Notes: generated from the letters alone by a model not told the origin. Shown: positions 44,992 to 55,265, counted from the first letter of the stretch. The stretch: 64,000 nucleotides of DNA from Gordonia sp. PP30 (GCF_023100845.1 NZ_CP095864.1:124001-188000), one strand, 5' to 3'. Made by a program: numbers and translations.

Positions 44992-45078
44992 GCACTCCGT
45001 TCGTCCACTGGCACTCCGTTCGTCCACACGGAATAGACCGGGTGGACGAGCGGAAACCAGGGGGACGGACGGAATGCG
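44992..45078. repeat. Long hairpin repeat, copy 2
   Basis: TCCGTTCGTCCA (45015-45026) pairs with TGGACGAGCGGA (45043-45054) around GGAATAGACCGGG. It is followed by AGGGGGACGGACGGAATGCGG as in copy 1. The left arm is duplicated: GCACTCCGTTCGTCCAC occurs at 44992-45008 and 45011-45027. It lies between ABM and embB. Confidence 0.8.
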
Positions 45079-45087
45079 GACTCGGGG

Positions 45088-48000
45088 TCAGTAGCCGGCT
45101 GAGCGCATCGGGGCCGGGCTCCACAAGCCGTTCACGGTGCGGTAGCCGAGCTCCAGGTCCGCGGGCTTCGCGTTCGGCACCAGTGGGGTGAACCGCTCCA
45201 GGCCGCCCCAGTCACGACCCCAGTTGTTCCGCAGGTAGGTCGGCACCAGGGTGTTCGACAGCAGCGCGTCGGTGATGCCCAGCGGGCCGCCCGACTTGCC
45301 GGCCTGCCACGACTGGCTGTTCTTCTGCGTCGCGTCGGCGTCCGGCATGATCCGCCACTGCGGCAGCTCCAGCACGCCGTCGCGAACGGCCATCGGGCGC
45401 TGGCACGGGAACACCAGGCCGGGCAGCCAGTCGATGAACACCGGGACGGTGCGGCCCACGACGTCGTTCAGCGTGCGCAGCGCGGGCACGCGCGGGGGCG
45501 TGAAGGCCACCCACTCGGCGCTCGCGGCGGCGTCGTCGACCACGTTGAGGCGCACCATGGTGGCACCGGGCGGTGCCTGCTTCAGCGGGAAGCGGAGGGT
45601 GCGCCAGGTGGACGACGGGTTGAGCGCCATCGCGTCGATCGGCATCTGTGGATGGCCGACCGGGACCACGCGGCCGTCCGGACCGGTGCGGGCGTACTCG
45701 GCGACCAGCTTGCGGCCGGGGATCACCGCGCCCAGCGGGTCGATGGCCTGGACGGATCCGGCGGCGGCCACCGCGAGCAGCGGCGACTGTTCCGGGGCCT
45801 TCCCGGCCGCGAAGGGCAGCTGGTACCAGTCCGTGGTCACCGACGCGGTGCCGGTGGCCCCGTAGCTGCCGAGGACCGGGGTGGTGGCCGGGTTCAGGCC
45901 GTACGGGAGACGCACCACGGTCGCCGGGGCGCTCTGCGTCTGATCGGTGTGATCCGCGTCCTCACCGGTCACCTCTTCGGTGGTCGGCAGGGTGGTGGTG
46001 GCCGTGTCGTCGTCGGTGGTGTCGCTGCTGCTCTTCTGCTCCAGCGGGTCGATGTACACGTCCGACGGCACACCGCTCGGCGTGAAACCGTCGTTGGTCC
46101 CGGCGAGAGCGGCGGTGGGCGACGGGGCGGGCTTGCCGCCGGTCGCGGCCGGTCGCAGGATCGACGCGTTGACGTCCGACTCGACGAGGACGTCGTTGGC
46201 GAGGCCGCATTCGTTGCCGGCCAGCGCGCGGGCGTTCGACTTGGCCCACGACCAGCTGTCGCGCTGCGTCCAGGCGCCCTTGGCGAACGACGCCAGCATG
46301 AACAGCACCACGAGGGCGGCGATCACCGGCAGCGGCGAGACCTTGAACCGGTTCAGGCCGGTGCGCTGGTAGCCGGTGCGCTTCTCCTCGTCGACGTAGT
46401 CGTTGCGGAAGTAGTACCAGAGGCCCACCAGCGTGGCGATGAGCGCCAGGGCGAGGACCACCCAGCCGAGCTTGATGCCGGCCACCGAGATCGGGCGGTC
46501 CCACCACGGGACGCCGTAGCTGCCGACGTACCACCACATGTTGGTGCCGGTGGCCGACACGGCGGTCACCAGCAGCACGGCCGCGGTGAAGAACGCGCGG
46601 TTGCTCCGCGAGCGCAGCAGCGCGGGCGACATCATCGCCGCGGTGGCGGCGACGATCGCGGCCCCGATACCGGCGTAGATGCCCAGGTGGTGGGTCCACT
46701 TGGTGGGCGTGAACGAGATGAAGAACATGGTGCCGAGCATGATCGCGACCAGGCGCCAGATCGGGGCCCGGGCGACGCCGTTGAGGCGGCTCTTCGACAG
46801 CAGCCGGAAGATCACCACGATCAGGCAGAGGAACATCACCAGGATGCCGAAGCGGCGGGAGAAGGTGCCGTCGCCGGTCTGCAGGATCAGGTAGTAGTAG
46901 CGGACCGGTTCCTGCCACCACTCGAGGGTCGGCCCGACGTCGCTGGCGACGGTGCTGCCCTCGATGAGCGGCATCAGCGGTTGCCAGTAGAAGATCGCGA
47001 ACAGCACCGCGGTACCGGCGGCCAGCAGCGGGGCCAGCAGCGGCAGCAGGCCGTCGCGTGTGCGGCGCGACACGATGCCGCGCACTACGGGACGCAGACC
47101 GGCCAGCAGAGCGGCCACCGCCATCAGGCCGCCGGGGGCGACGGCCAGGGTGAACGCGCCGACGATCGCCGCCACCGCGTAGGGGAGCAGCCGGCGGGTC
47201 GCGATGGAGCGTTCGACGGCGCACCAGGTGAGCAGGGCGCCGATGGCTTCGATGCCCTCGAATCGGATGCCGTTGTTGTAGGGCATCCAGATGGCCAGGA
47301 ACACCAGGGCCGACGACCAGATCGCGGCCTGGTTGGTGCGTACCGCGCGGCCCAGCCGGGGGATCACCTCGCGGCTCAGCAGCCACCAGCCGAGCAGGCC
47401 CATCAGCAGGGCGGGCAGCCGCAGCCACGGGGTGGCGACGCTGACCTGCGTCATCCACGACAGCACCTGGTAGGGCCAGCCGAACGGGTCCTGCGGCACG
47501 CCGAAGTAGCGGAAGTAGTTGTCGGCGTAGCCCGCTTCCTTGGTGATGCGGGCGACGGTGATGTTGTAACCGTCGTCGGAGGTGTTGCCGCCGATCAGCC
47601 ACCACAGGGCCAGCACGACGGTCACCACGACGTCCGGTGCGCGGATGGTGAACCAGCCGCGGGGCAGGAACCGCTTGTGACCGCGGCCGTCGCGCAGGTC
47701 GAGCACCGCGAGGGCGATCAGCGACAGCAGGGTCATCAGGATGCCGAGAATGATCGCGGCCCGCTTGAGCGGAGTGGGGCTGTTGACGAATCGGGTGTCG
47801 ACGTCGGCGTGCAGAGCGAGACCGGCCGGTGCGGCCGTCGTGCGTGCGGCATCCGGGGACACCAGATCGGAGAAGACGCCGACGATCTGCGGCCGCATGT
47901 CGGTGTCGGCGGTCTGGTAGTGCGTGCCGTCGCCCGACATGCCCTTGACCTGCGCGACGACGCCGTCGGCGCCGCCCTTCAGCTCGAAGGAGCAGTTCGG

Positions 48001-48459
48001 ATTCGCCTGCGCCGCTTGACGATCCACCGACAGCAGCAGAACATCACGCACCGTCATGTTGATCTGGGAGTCGGTCGCGCGGACGAACAGGCCGCGGGCG
48101 GTGGCCTGCTTGCCGGCCGCCGGGACGGTCGACATCAGCACGCCGCCGGACGCCGGCAGGTCCTTGGCGAGCGAACACGGCACACTCGCGGTCATCGAGG
48201 TCGGGACGAAGGCCACCAGCGGTGCGGTGACGTTGCTGACCACCTGGTGCTGCGGCCAGTCCAGGGTGGTGCTGCGCTGCTGAACCGGGAGCAGCGGGGT
48301 GGCGATCGCCAGGATCAGGCCGAGCAGACCGGTCACCGTGGCCACCAGTTTGGTGACCCGGTAGTCGTTCGCGGTGAACACGCGCCAGCGCGAGTCGTTC
48401 CCGGTCGGCGTGGCGGAGGTATCGGCGGGATCAGTCACGGGGGCGTTCTCCGGGCTCAT
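45088..48459 (-). CDS. embB: Arabinosyltransferase EmbB
   Basis: An 1123-residue GT-C arabinofuranosyltransferase of the arabinogalactan. It has an N-terminal helix (about 34-54) and extracytoplasmic domain, about 13-15 helices, the catalytic loop GNTSDDGYNITVARITKEAG, the proline-rich region TPTKWTHHLG, and a large C-terminal carbohydrate-binding domain (from about 740). It is assigned as EmbB by being third in the embC-embA-embB order. The residue matching M. tuberculosis EmbB M306 is valine (V302). ATG 48459 overlaps the embA stop (ATGA). An insertion rich in Asp/Thr lies at about residue 805-835. Confidence 0.93.
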   Translation of the reverse strand: MSPENAPVTDPADTSATPTGNDSRWRVFTANDYRVTKLVATVTGLLGLILAIATPLLPVQQRSTTLDWPQHQVVSNVTAPLVAFVPTSMTASVPCSLAKDLPASGGVLMSTVPAAGKQATARGLFVRATDSQINMTVRDVLLLSVDRQAAQANPNCSFELKGGADGVVAQVKGMSGDGTHYQTADTDMRPQIVGVFSDLVSPDAARTTAAPAGLALHADVDTRFVNSPTPLKRAAIILGILMTLLSLIALAVLDLRDGRGHKRFLPRGWFTIRAPDVVVTVVLALWWLIGGNTSDDGYNITVARITKEAGYADNYFRYFGVPQDPFGWPYQVLSWMTQVSVATPWLRLPALLMGLLGWWLLSREVIPRLGRAVRTNQAAIWSSALVFLAIWMPYNNGIRFEGIEAIGALLTWCAVERSIATRRLLPYAVAAIVGAFTLAVAPGGLMAVAALLAGLRPVVRGIVSRRTRDGLLPLLAPLLAAGTAVLFAIFYWQPLMPLIEGSTVASDVGPTLEWWQEPVRYYYLILQTGDGTFSRRFGILVMFLCLIVVIFRLLSKSRLNGVARAPIWRLVAIMLGTMFFISFTPTKWTHHLGIYAGIGAAIVAATAAMMSPALLRSRSNRAFFTAAVLLVTAVSATGTNMWWYVGSYGVPWWDRPISVAGIKLGWVVLALALIATLVGLWYYFRNDYVDEEKRTGYQRTGLNRFKVSPLPVIAALVVLFMLASFAKGAWTQRDSWSWAKSNARALAGNECGLANDVLVESDVNASILRPAATGGKPAPSPTAALAGTNDGFTPSGVPSDVYIDPLEQKSSSDTTDDDTATTTLPTTEEVTGEDADHTDQTQSAPATVVRLPYGLNPATTPVLGSYGATGTASVTTDWYQLPFAAGKAPEQSPLLAVAAAGSVQAIDPLGAVIPGRKLVAEYARTGPDGRVVPVGHPQMPIDAMALNPSSTWRTLRFPLKQAPPGATMVRLNVVDDAAASAEWVAFTPPRVPALRTLNDVVGRTVPVFIDWLPGLVFPCQRPMAVRDGVLELPQWRIMPDADATQKNSQSWQAGKSGGPLGITDALLSNTLVPTYLRNNWGRDWGGLERFTPLVPNAKPADLELGYRTVNGLWSPAPMRSAGY

Positions 48460-51400
48460 TTCGACGGCTCCACACGGATCGATCCGGCGCGGGCCAGGCC
48501 CGACTGTGTCACTTGCCGGGTACGGACGACGGCGACGGCGGCGTTCGGGGCGAGCGGAGCGAGCCGCTCGACCGTGCCCCAGTCCTGGTGCCAGTCGTCC
48601 TTGAGGTAGGTGGGGACCACGGTGGGCTTGGTGGTGGACTCGTAGATCGACAGCAGGCCACCGCCGCTCGTCGCCATCCACGTCTTGGACTGCATGTTGA
48701 GGGTCACGTAGTCGGGCATGATCCGCCACTGCGGCACCTGTGCGACGCCGTGCGTCACCGACAGCGGGCGCTGGCAGGGGAAGAAGGCGCCGACCGCGAA
48801 GTCGATGAGCACCGGGTCCTGCGAGCCGACGAGCTGCTGCAGGGTCTGCAGCTTGGGAGCGCGTGGCGGCGTGATGCCGATGAACTGCATGGCGCCGAGG
48901 TTGGTGTCATCGAGCTTGAGCCGCATCACGGTGGCGCGCGGCGGGACCGCCGACATCGGCACGCGCAGATTGCGCCACGGGCGGTTGGCCACGCGCGGCC
49001 CCGGATCGATAGGCAGCGTGTTGTGTCCGACCTGCACGAATTCGCCGTTCGGGCCGGGACGGCCGAACTGCACCACCAGCGACTGCCCGGGCACGTGATT
49101 GCCGTTGGCGTCGAAGGAGTCGACGGCGCCGGCGGTGGCGAAGACCAGCAGCGGCGATGCCGAGCGGTCGGGCAGCCGGTACCAGCCGGTCTCCAGGTGG
49201 GCGTTGCCCTGGTAGCCGTAGCTGCCGAGGATCGGGGTGGTGGCCGGGTTCAGGCCGAACGGCAGCGCGACGGTGGACCCGTTGACCGTCTTCGGCCCGG
49301 TGCCGCCGGTGGTGCCCGCGCCGAGCGTGCCGAGCGTGGAGAACGGCTTCGAGGTGGAGCCGGCGACATGCATCTGACCGGGGCGCGAGGTGATCGGATC
49401 GGTCGTCAGGTCGCTCGCGACGCCGTCCGGCGTGAAACCGACGTTGACCGAACCGTTCAGTGCCGCGGTCTGCGACTCGCCGCCGGCCGGGACCAGCAGG
49501 TTCGCGTTCGGGTCGGGCTCGGCGAGGACCTTGTCGGCCAGCCCGCACGACGAGCTGCGCAGCGAGTCGACGTTGTTGCTGAAACCGGTGACCGCGGGCT
49601 CCCGGGTCACCACCGCCTTGGCGAAGAAGGCGAGCGTGGCCAGCACCATCAGGGCGGCGATCACCGTGATCGGCGACGAGGCCACTGCGAGCCGTCGTCG
49701 GTCGGCGGCCGAATCCGCTTCGCCCGCGGCGTGATGCGCCATGCCGCGGTTGGGCACGTAGTCCAGGCGGAGCGTCTGCCACAGCGCGATGGCGACCGCG
49801 ATCACCGCGAACACCAGCAGGATCGACGACAGCTGGAAGCCCTTGATCGTCGGGGCCTGGTCGAACCACGAGATGCCGTACCGGTAGACGTACGGCCAGG
49901 CGTTGTACCCGGCGGCGACCGCGGCCAGGCCGAAGAGCAGACCGGCGACGAAGACCGTCAGATTGCGCGACGACCGCGCCGCGGCCTGCGCCACCGCCAG
50001 GGTGCCGGTGGCGGCCAGCGCCGCGCCGAGCCCGGCGAAGACACCGAACTGGATGGTCCACTTGATCGGCAGGAAGAAGAACAGGAGCAGGGTCACCGCG
50101 AAGGCGCCGACCAGCCGCCACGCGGGGCGGGCGTTGACGCCGTCGATCCGCCCGCGGCGCAGCAGGACCGCCGCGGTCACGATGGCGCCGGCGAACAGCA
50201 GCATCACCGGGATGCGGCGCGCGATGCTGCCGTCGGGGGTGGTGACCGAGAGGAAGTAGTAGCGCAGGAACTCCTGGCTCCAGGGGATCACCGGCCCGGT
50301 CTGGTACTTGATCTTGAGGGCTTCGAGCACCGTCATCAGCGTCTGATCGCGGAACACCACCACCAGCACGATGAGGGCGGCGGCGCCGATCGGCGCGAGC
50401 AGCGACAGCAGCGGGTCTTCCCGGCGGCGCTGCGCGAGGATCGCCAGCAGTGCGCGAGCGCAGACCAGCAGGATGGCGAGGCCGATCACACCCTGCGGGG
50501 CCAGCGTCAGGGTGAACGCGGCGGCCGTCGCGGCGAGCGCGGCGGGCAGCAGCTGGCGCGAGGCGATGGACTTCTCCGCCGCCCACCAGGTGAGCAGCGA
50601 ACCGAGCACGATGATGCCCTCGGTCCGCAGGCCCGAGCAGAACGGCAGCCAGAAGGCCAGGAAGACCGAGGCGGCGGCCCAGCCGGTCCAGCCGGTGGCG
50701 CGGACCGCGGTGCCCAGCCGGGGCAGCATCACGCGGCTGAGCAGGAACCACGACGCCAGGCCGGCGACCAGCGCCGGGAGGTGCATCCACACGATCGACG
50801 TGCTGACGTGGCCCCACACCGCGAGGAAGCTGTAGTACCAGTCGAACGGTGCCTCGGCGACGCCGTAGTAGCGGTAGTAGTTCGAGAGGTAGCCGGAGGA
50901 CTCGGCGGCGCGGCCCATGTTGAAGATGTAGCCGTCGTCGGGAGCACCGGCGCCGAGGAACAGCCAGATCAGCAGGACGACCGTGACCACCATGTCGGTG
51001 ACGCGCGGCCGGAACGAGCGCAGCCATCGCGCACCGACCGCGGACATCGAATTCGGCGCGGCGCCGTCGGCGGGCGGACCGCGGTAGCCGCGCAGCTTGT
51101 CGAGGCAGTACAGCGCGAACAGGGCGACGAGGGCCGCGATCACCGCGATCACCATGACGGCGATCTTCAGCGCGGTGGCGCTCGACTCGTAGCGGTTGTC
51201 GACGGTCAGCGTCGACCGCATACCCGCGGTCTGCAGCGCGTGCACCTGCGCGGTGTCCAGCGAGGTGAAGAAGCCGTCGACCTGCGGCCGCTTGTCCGGC
51301 GGCAGGGTGGTGGCCGGGCCGAGCCCGACGAACTGGGCGCCCGCCCCGGCCGGGGAGGAGAAGATCCGCAGGTTCTTACACCGGTCGGAGGTCAGTTCGG

Positions 51401-51821
51401 CGTGGGTGGCGCTGGCCGCCGCCGTCGAACGGAAGAGGACGTTCACCCGCTCGCCGCGATTGTTGACCACCAGCCCGTTGTTGGCGAGCCGCGACGCCTT
51501 GAGCGGCATCGTGGCCAGCAGCGGGCCGTCGGACGTCGCGGCCGCCGCCAGCGCACGGCAGGGGATCACGACGTTCAGCGCCTGCGGGGTCTGCGCGATC
51601 AGCGGGGCGAGGACCGACGGGTCGTCGTGGTTCAGCCGCTGACCCTGCGGCCACGTGATCGTCGCCTCGGTGGTCTTCACCGGAAGGAACGGGACGGCCA
51701 GCGCCGCGACGACGGCCACCAGGCCGGCGACGGCGGCGAGCATCCGCGCTTGCGGGGCCGACAACAGCGCCTTTTGCGGCGAACGCTCGGGCTCTTCGGT
51801 TTCTGTTGTCGCTACCGGCAC
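48456..51821 (-). CDS. embA: Arabinosyltransferase EmbA
   Basis: An 1121-residue GT-C enzyme pairing with EmbB in arabinan branching. The catalytic loop is GAGAPDDGYIFNMGRAAESSG, the loop before it has the usual helix, PIKWTIQFG replaces the TPTKW motif, and a C-terminal carbohydrate-binding domain ends in LAPNAAVAVVRTRQV. GTG 51821 was chosen because TAACCT lies 8 nt upstream (leaderless type). A TTG at 51860 in the same frame would add 13 residues and is the alternative. Second gene of the emb operon, 78 bp after embC. Confidence 0.92.
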   Translation of the reverse strand: MPVATTETEEPERSPQKALLSAPQARMLAAVAGLVAVVAALAVPFLPVKTTEATITWPQGQRLNHDDPSVLAPLIAQTPQALNVVIPCRALAAAATSDGPLLATMPLKASRLANNGLVVNNRGERVNVLFRSTAAASATHAELTSDRCKNLRIFSSPAGAGAQFVGLGPATTLPPDKRPQVDGFFTSLDTAQVHALQTAGMRSTLTVDNRYESSATALKIAVMVIAVIAALVALFALYCLDKLRGYRGPPADGAAPNSMSAVGARWLRSFRPRVTDMVVTVVLLIWLFLGAGAPDDGYIFNMGRAAESSGYLSNYYRYYGVAEAPFDWYYSFLAVWGHVSTSIVWMHLPALVAGLASWFLLSRVMLPRLGTAVRATGWTGWAAASVFLAFWLPFCSGLRTEGIIVLGSLLTWWAAEKSIASRQLLPAALAATAAAFTLTLAPQGVIGLAILLVCARALLAILAQRRREDPLLSLLAPIGAAALIVLVVVFRDQTLMTVLEALKIKYQTGPVIPWSQEFLRYYFLSVTTPDGSIARRIPVMLLFAGAIVTAAVLLRRGRIDGVNARPAWRLVGAFAVTLLLFFFLPIKWTIQFGVFAGLGAALAATGTLAVAQAAARSSRNLTVFVAGLLFGLAAVAAGYNAWPYVYRYGISWFDQAPTIKGFQLSSILLVFAVIAVAIALWQTLRLDYVPNRGMAHHAAGEADSAADRRRLAVASSPITVIAALMVLATLAFFAKAVVTREPAVTGFSNNVDSLRSSSCGLADKVLAEPDPNANLLVPAGGESQTAALNGSVNVGFTPDGVASDLTTDPITSRPGQMHVAGSTSKPFSTLGTLGAGTTGGTGPKTVNGSTVALPFGLNPATTPILGSYGYQGNAHLETGWYRLPDRSASPLLVFATAGAVDSFDANGNHVPGQSLVVQFGRPGPNGEFVQVGHNTLPIDPGPRVANRPWRNLRVPMSAVPPRATVMRLKLDDTNLGAMQFIGITPPRAPKLQTLQQLVGSQDPVLIDFAVGAFFPCQRPLSVTHGVAQVPQWRIMPDYVTLNMQSKTWMATSGGGLLSIYESTTKPTVVPTYLKDDWHQDWGTVERLAPLAPNAAVAVVRTRQVTQSGLARAGSIRVEPSK

Positions 51822-51899
51822 GTTTGTCGAGGTTAGTCGAACATCCTGAGTGGTACCCAAACCAGCCCGGCGGGGCGGACGCCGGGTCTGCTCGCCGCT

Positions 51900-54800
51900 T
51901 CAGTGCCGGATCGGCGCCGGACTCCAGAGTCCGCTTCGGGTTCGCGTGCTGTAGGTGATTTCGGCGGGCGGTGCGGCGTCATACGGCGTGTAGCGTTCCA
52001 GCGCACCCCAGTCCCGGCCGATGTCGCCGTTCAGGTAGGTCGCGACGGTCTCCGGACGCTGCGAGAGCTCCAGCCAGCCGAGCGGGCCGCCGCCCGGCGC
52101 GGCCTGCCAGGTGCCGACCGCCGCCGCCAGATCCGCGCCCGGCTTGATCCGCCACTTCGGGATCTCGGCCACCCCGGCGTGGAAGTTGAACGGCCGCTGG
52201 CAGGGCATCACCAGGCCCGACGTCCAGTCCACGTGGACCGGGTCGGTGTCGCCGACGGTCTGCTCCAGCGTCGTCATCTGCGGCAGCCGCGGCGGCGTCA
52301 CCACGATGTAGCGGTCCGACGCCAGGTTGTGGTCGTCGGCGACGATCCGGACCGCGGTGAGATGGTCGGGCAGCCCGGCGGTGTCGATGCGCACATTGCG
52401 CCACGACGGCCGCGGTCCGGGGTCGATCATCTCGATGCTGCCGGTCGGAGTGAGCGACCCGTCGCGGGCCGAGGCGCCGATCGCGTCGTCGGTGTACTCC
52501 AGGCTCAGCTCGCCGGGGTAGAAGTTGCCGGCCACCGAGAAGGTGATCAGCGGGCGCTTCTTGTAGTCGGCGGGGAGGCGGTACCAGCCGGAGGTCAGCT
52601 CGGCCGGGGTCTGCGAGTCCTCGGTGTAGCTGCCCAGCACGGCGGTGCGGGCCGGGTCCAGGCCGAACGGGAGGGCGGCCCGGCTGCCGTTGACGCCGGG
52701 CGCGTCGAGCGTGCCGCCGCCGGTGCCGCCGCTGTTGGCGATCAGCAGGTCGGGGTCGTAGTTCGCGGCCCCCGCGAGGACGCCGAGGCTGCCCGAGGAC
52801 GCCTTGGTGGTCAGGTCGTCGGGCACGCCGTTCGCGGTGAAGCCGGTGGTCGGGTTGCGGTCGCTGCCGGCCGGCTGGGTCGACGACCCGGCGAGCGGGT
52901 CGCGCAGCGAGGGGTCGACCGGGGTCAGCAGCGAGCCGGTCGGGTCGTTCTCCACCCACACCTTGTCGGCCATGCCGCACGGACGCCCGGCGAGCGCCGC
53001 GAGGTTGGACCGCGGCACCGAATACGACCCGTGCTGGTTGAGTCCGGCGTAGATCGCGGTGACGACGGCGAAGACGACGAAGGCGGAGGCGGCGATGCCG
53101 AGGGGGGCCCGTGCCTCCCGGTCCAGGACGCGGCGGAGGCGGCGCAGCCGCGGGTTGTCGGGGTCCTCGTGCGCGGGGTCGGTCCCGGCGAAGGGTTCCC
53201 GGAAGTGGAACCACAGGGCGACGGCGAGCAGCACCAGCGTCAGGTAGAGCAGGATCTGGCCGACCATCGCGTCGCCGATCTTCACCTGGCTCACGCCCCA
53301 CGGCATCCCCCACGCCGAGGAGTAGTAGTACGAGTTGGGCGCGGTCAGCGCCAGCCCGGAGATGAACACGACCAGCGCGCCGAACAGGGTGCGGTTGCGG
53401 CGCGAATGGGTGGCGTCGGCGCTGGCCGCGACGGTGGCGAGCGCGGCCAGCGCCGCGGCCAGCCCGGCGAAGACGCCGAAGTGATGGGTCCACTTGGTGG
53501 GCGTGAACATCAGGAACAGCAGCGAGGCGAAGGTGATGCCGACGATGCGCTGCGCCGGACCGGCCGCGGTGCCCGGGATCCGGCCCTTCCGCAGCAGCAC
53601 CGCGCCCGCGACCACCATCGAGAGCACCATCGCGAGCACCGCGAAGCGCCGCATGATGGAGCCGTCGGCGGAGAAGGCGAAGAGCGACGAGTACCGGTCG
53701 ATCTCGTTGTACCAGTGCAGCGACGGCCCGACGTCGGACTTCATCGCCGAGCTCTGCGTGAACAGGGTCAGCGTGAGGTTGGTGAAGACGACGAACAGCA
53801 CGAAGGTGCCGGCCGCGAGGATCGGCGCGATCAGCGAGACGTAGGCCAGGGCCAGCGACCGCCCGGTCTGCCGGGCCACCTCGTGGGCCCGTTTCACCAG
53901 GGACAGCAGCATCGGGCGTGCCCCGGCGACCAGCGCGGCCACCGCCAGCACCCCGGTCGGGCCCGCCGCGATGGAGAAGGCGCCGACCAGGCAGGCGACG
54001 GCGGCCGGCAGCAGGCGGCCGGTGGCGATGGAGCGTTCCACCGAGCACCAGGTCAGCAGGGCGCCCAGGCAGATGATCGGTTCCGGGCGCAGCCCGTTGT
54101 TGAACGGGAACCAGGCCACCAGGAACACCGCGGCGGCGGTCCAGGCCGGCGCCGAATGCATGCGGCCCGCGCGCTTCGTTCCCAGCGCCAGGCCGGCACG
54201 AGTGGCCCGGCCCAGCCGGGGCAGCACCTCGTGGCTGATGATCAGCCAGCTCGCGATGCCGCACAGCAGCGCCGGGATCCGCATCCACGGGCTGGCCACC
54301 GTCACGTGGCTGAGCAGCCCGAAGACGTTGTAGTACCACCCGAACGGCGACTCGGGTGCGCCGTACCAGCGGAAGTAGTTGGCCGTGTAGTCGCTCTCCT
54401 GGGCCACCCGCGACATCGTCATCAGGTAGCCGTCGTCGGAGGTGTTGGGGCCGATGAGATGCCAGACCAGCAGCAGCCCGATCACCACGACATCGCGCGA
54501 GTTGAGCCGCCACCAGCGCGCCGGGAACACCCGGCGGTGGCCGCGGCCGTCGGTGCCGTCGAGCCGGGCCAGCGCGACCAGGGAGAGCAGCGTCATCGCG
54601 ACGCCGACGATGATCGCGATCCACTTGAGCAGCGTCGGCGCGGTGCTGTACCGCGAGTCGATCAGGACGTGCGCCGTAAGCCCGGGGAGCGCCGACGACG
54701 CGCCGGTGAGCTGGGTGAAGATGCCGGTCACCTGCGGACGCTGATCGCCGAGTCCGCGGTCGGCGGTCGACGCCGTCAGGGGCTTGCCGTCGGCGTCGCG

Positions 54801-55265
54801 CAGGCCGTCGAAGGTGGCGGTCACCGCGTCGGAGTCGGCGGTGACGTGGATCGTCGTGCACGCGGAGGACTGGACCTGGTCCAGCGGCGCCGAGAGCAGC
54901 GGGACGTTGCGGTTGACCACCTCGACGGTGCGCGGCGCGGACGGGTCGTCGTTCCCGCCGGTCACCCGGACGAAGAGGCCGCGTGACCCGGCCTTGGGGG
55001 CGGACGGGGAGGTGGTGGACAGCAGGACGTGCCGGCCGGCGGGCAGATCGTCGACGGCGGTGCAGGGGATCGACGCGCTCAGGTCGATCGGGGCGTACGA
55101 GATCAGCGGCGCGGAGACCGAGCCGATCACGTCGCGCTGCGGCCAGGAGATCTCCGCGGTGGTCTGGCTGACCGGAAGAAGGGGGGTCAGCAGTGCCAGA
55201 ATCAGCCCGGCCAGGCCTGCGACGATGGCGGTGACCTGGGCCCGCCGGACCGAAAAGGATGGCAC
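51900..55265 (-). CDS. embC: Arabinosyltransferase EmbC
   Basis: An 1121-residue GT-C enzyme, by order the lipoarabinomannan-directed arabinosyltransferase EmbC. An N-terminal helix (about 7-27), the extracytoplasmic domain, the catalytic loop NTSDDGYLMTMSRVAQESD, TPTKWTHHFG, and a C-terminal carbohydrate-binding domain ending TRSGLWSPAPIRH are present. GTG 55265 has TAGGAT 6 nt upstream (55272-55277), so the transcript is probably leaderless. The 5' end and promoter lie in one arm of a long palindrome. It is the first emb gene; aftA is not adjacent as it is in M. tuberculosis. Confidence 0.93.
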   Translation of the reverse strand: MPSFSVRRAQVTAIVAGLAGLILALLTPLLPVSQTTAEISWPQRDVIGSVSAPLISYAPIDLSASIPCTAVDDLPAGRHVLLSTTSPSAPKAGSRGLFVRVTGGNDDPSAPRTVEVVNRNVPLLSAPLDQVQSSACTTIHVTADSDAVTATFDGLRDADGKPLTASTADRGLGDQRPQVTGIFTQLTGASSALPGLTAHVLIDSRYSTAPTLLKWIAIIVGVAMTLLSLVALARLDGTDGRGHRRVFPARWWRLNSRDVVVIGLLLVWHLIGPNTSDDGYLMTMSRVAQESDYTANYFRWYGAPESPFGWYYNVFGLLSHVTVASPWMRIPALLCGIASWLIISHEVLPRLGRATRAGLALGTKRAGRMHSAPAWTAAAVFLVAWFPFNNGLRPEPIICLGALLTWCSVERSIATGRLLPAAVACLVGAFSIAAGPTGVLAVAALVAGARPMLLSLVKRAHEVARQTGRSLALAYVSLIAPILAAGTFVLFVVFTNLTLTLFTQSSAMKSDVGPSLHWYNEIDRYSSLFAFSADGSIMRRFAVLAMVLSMVVAGAVLLRKGRIPGTAAGPAQRIVGITFASLLFLMFTPTKWTHHFGVFAGLAAALAALATVAASADATHSRRNRTLFGALVVFISGLALTAPNSYYYSSAWGMPWGVSQVKIGDAMVGQILLYLTLVLLAVALWFHFREPFAGTDPAHEDPDNPRLRRLRRVLDREARAPLGIAASAFVVFAVVTAIYAGLNQHGSYSVPRSNLAALAGRPCGMADKVWVENDPTGSLLTPVDPSLRDPLAGSSTQPAGSDRNPTTGFTANGVPDDLTTKASSGSLGVLAGAANYDPDLLIANSGGTGGGTLDAPGVNGSRAALPFGLDPARTAVLGSYTEDSQTPAELTSGWYRLPADYKKRPLITFSVAGNFYPGELSLEYTDDAIGASARDGSLTPTGSIEMIDPGPRPSWRNVRIDTAGLPDHLTAVRIVADDHNLASDRYIVVTPPRLPQMTTLEQTVGDTDPVHVDWTSGLVMPCQRPFNFHAGVAEIPKWRIKPGADLAAAVGTWQAAPGGGPLGWLELSQRPETVATYLNGDIGRDWGALERYTPYDAAPPAEITYSTRTRSGLWSPAPIRH

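Noticed and set aside
45652..48609. 985-codon open frame antisense to embB, and similar ones over embA (48513-51836) and embC (51903-54986)
   Set aside because: They mirror the emb genes exactly, contain no domain and are His/Gln/Arg-rich. They are shadows.
51822..51860. TTG start 13 codons upstream for EmbA
   Set aside because: TTG is rare here and the TAACCT box would lie inside the coding region; GTG 51821 fits a leaderless start better.
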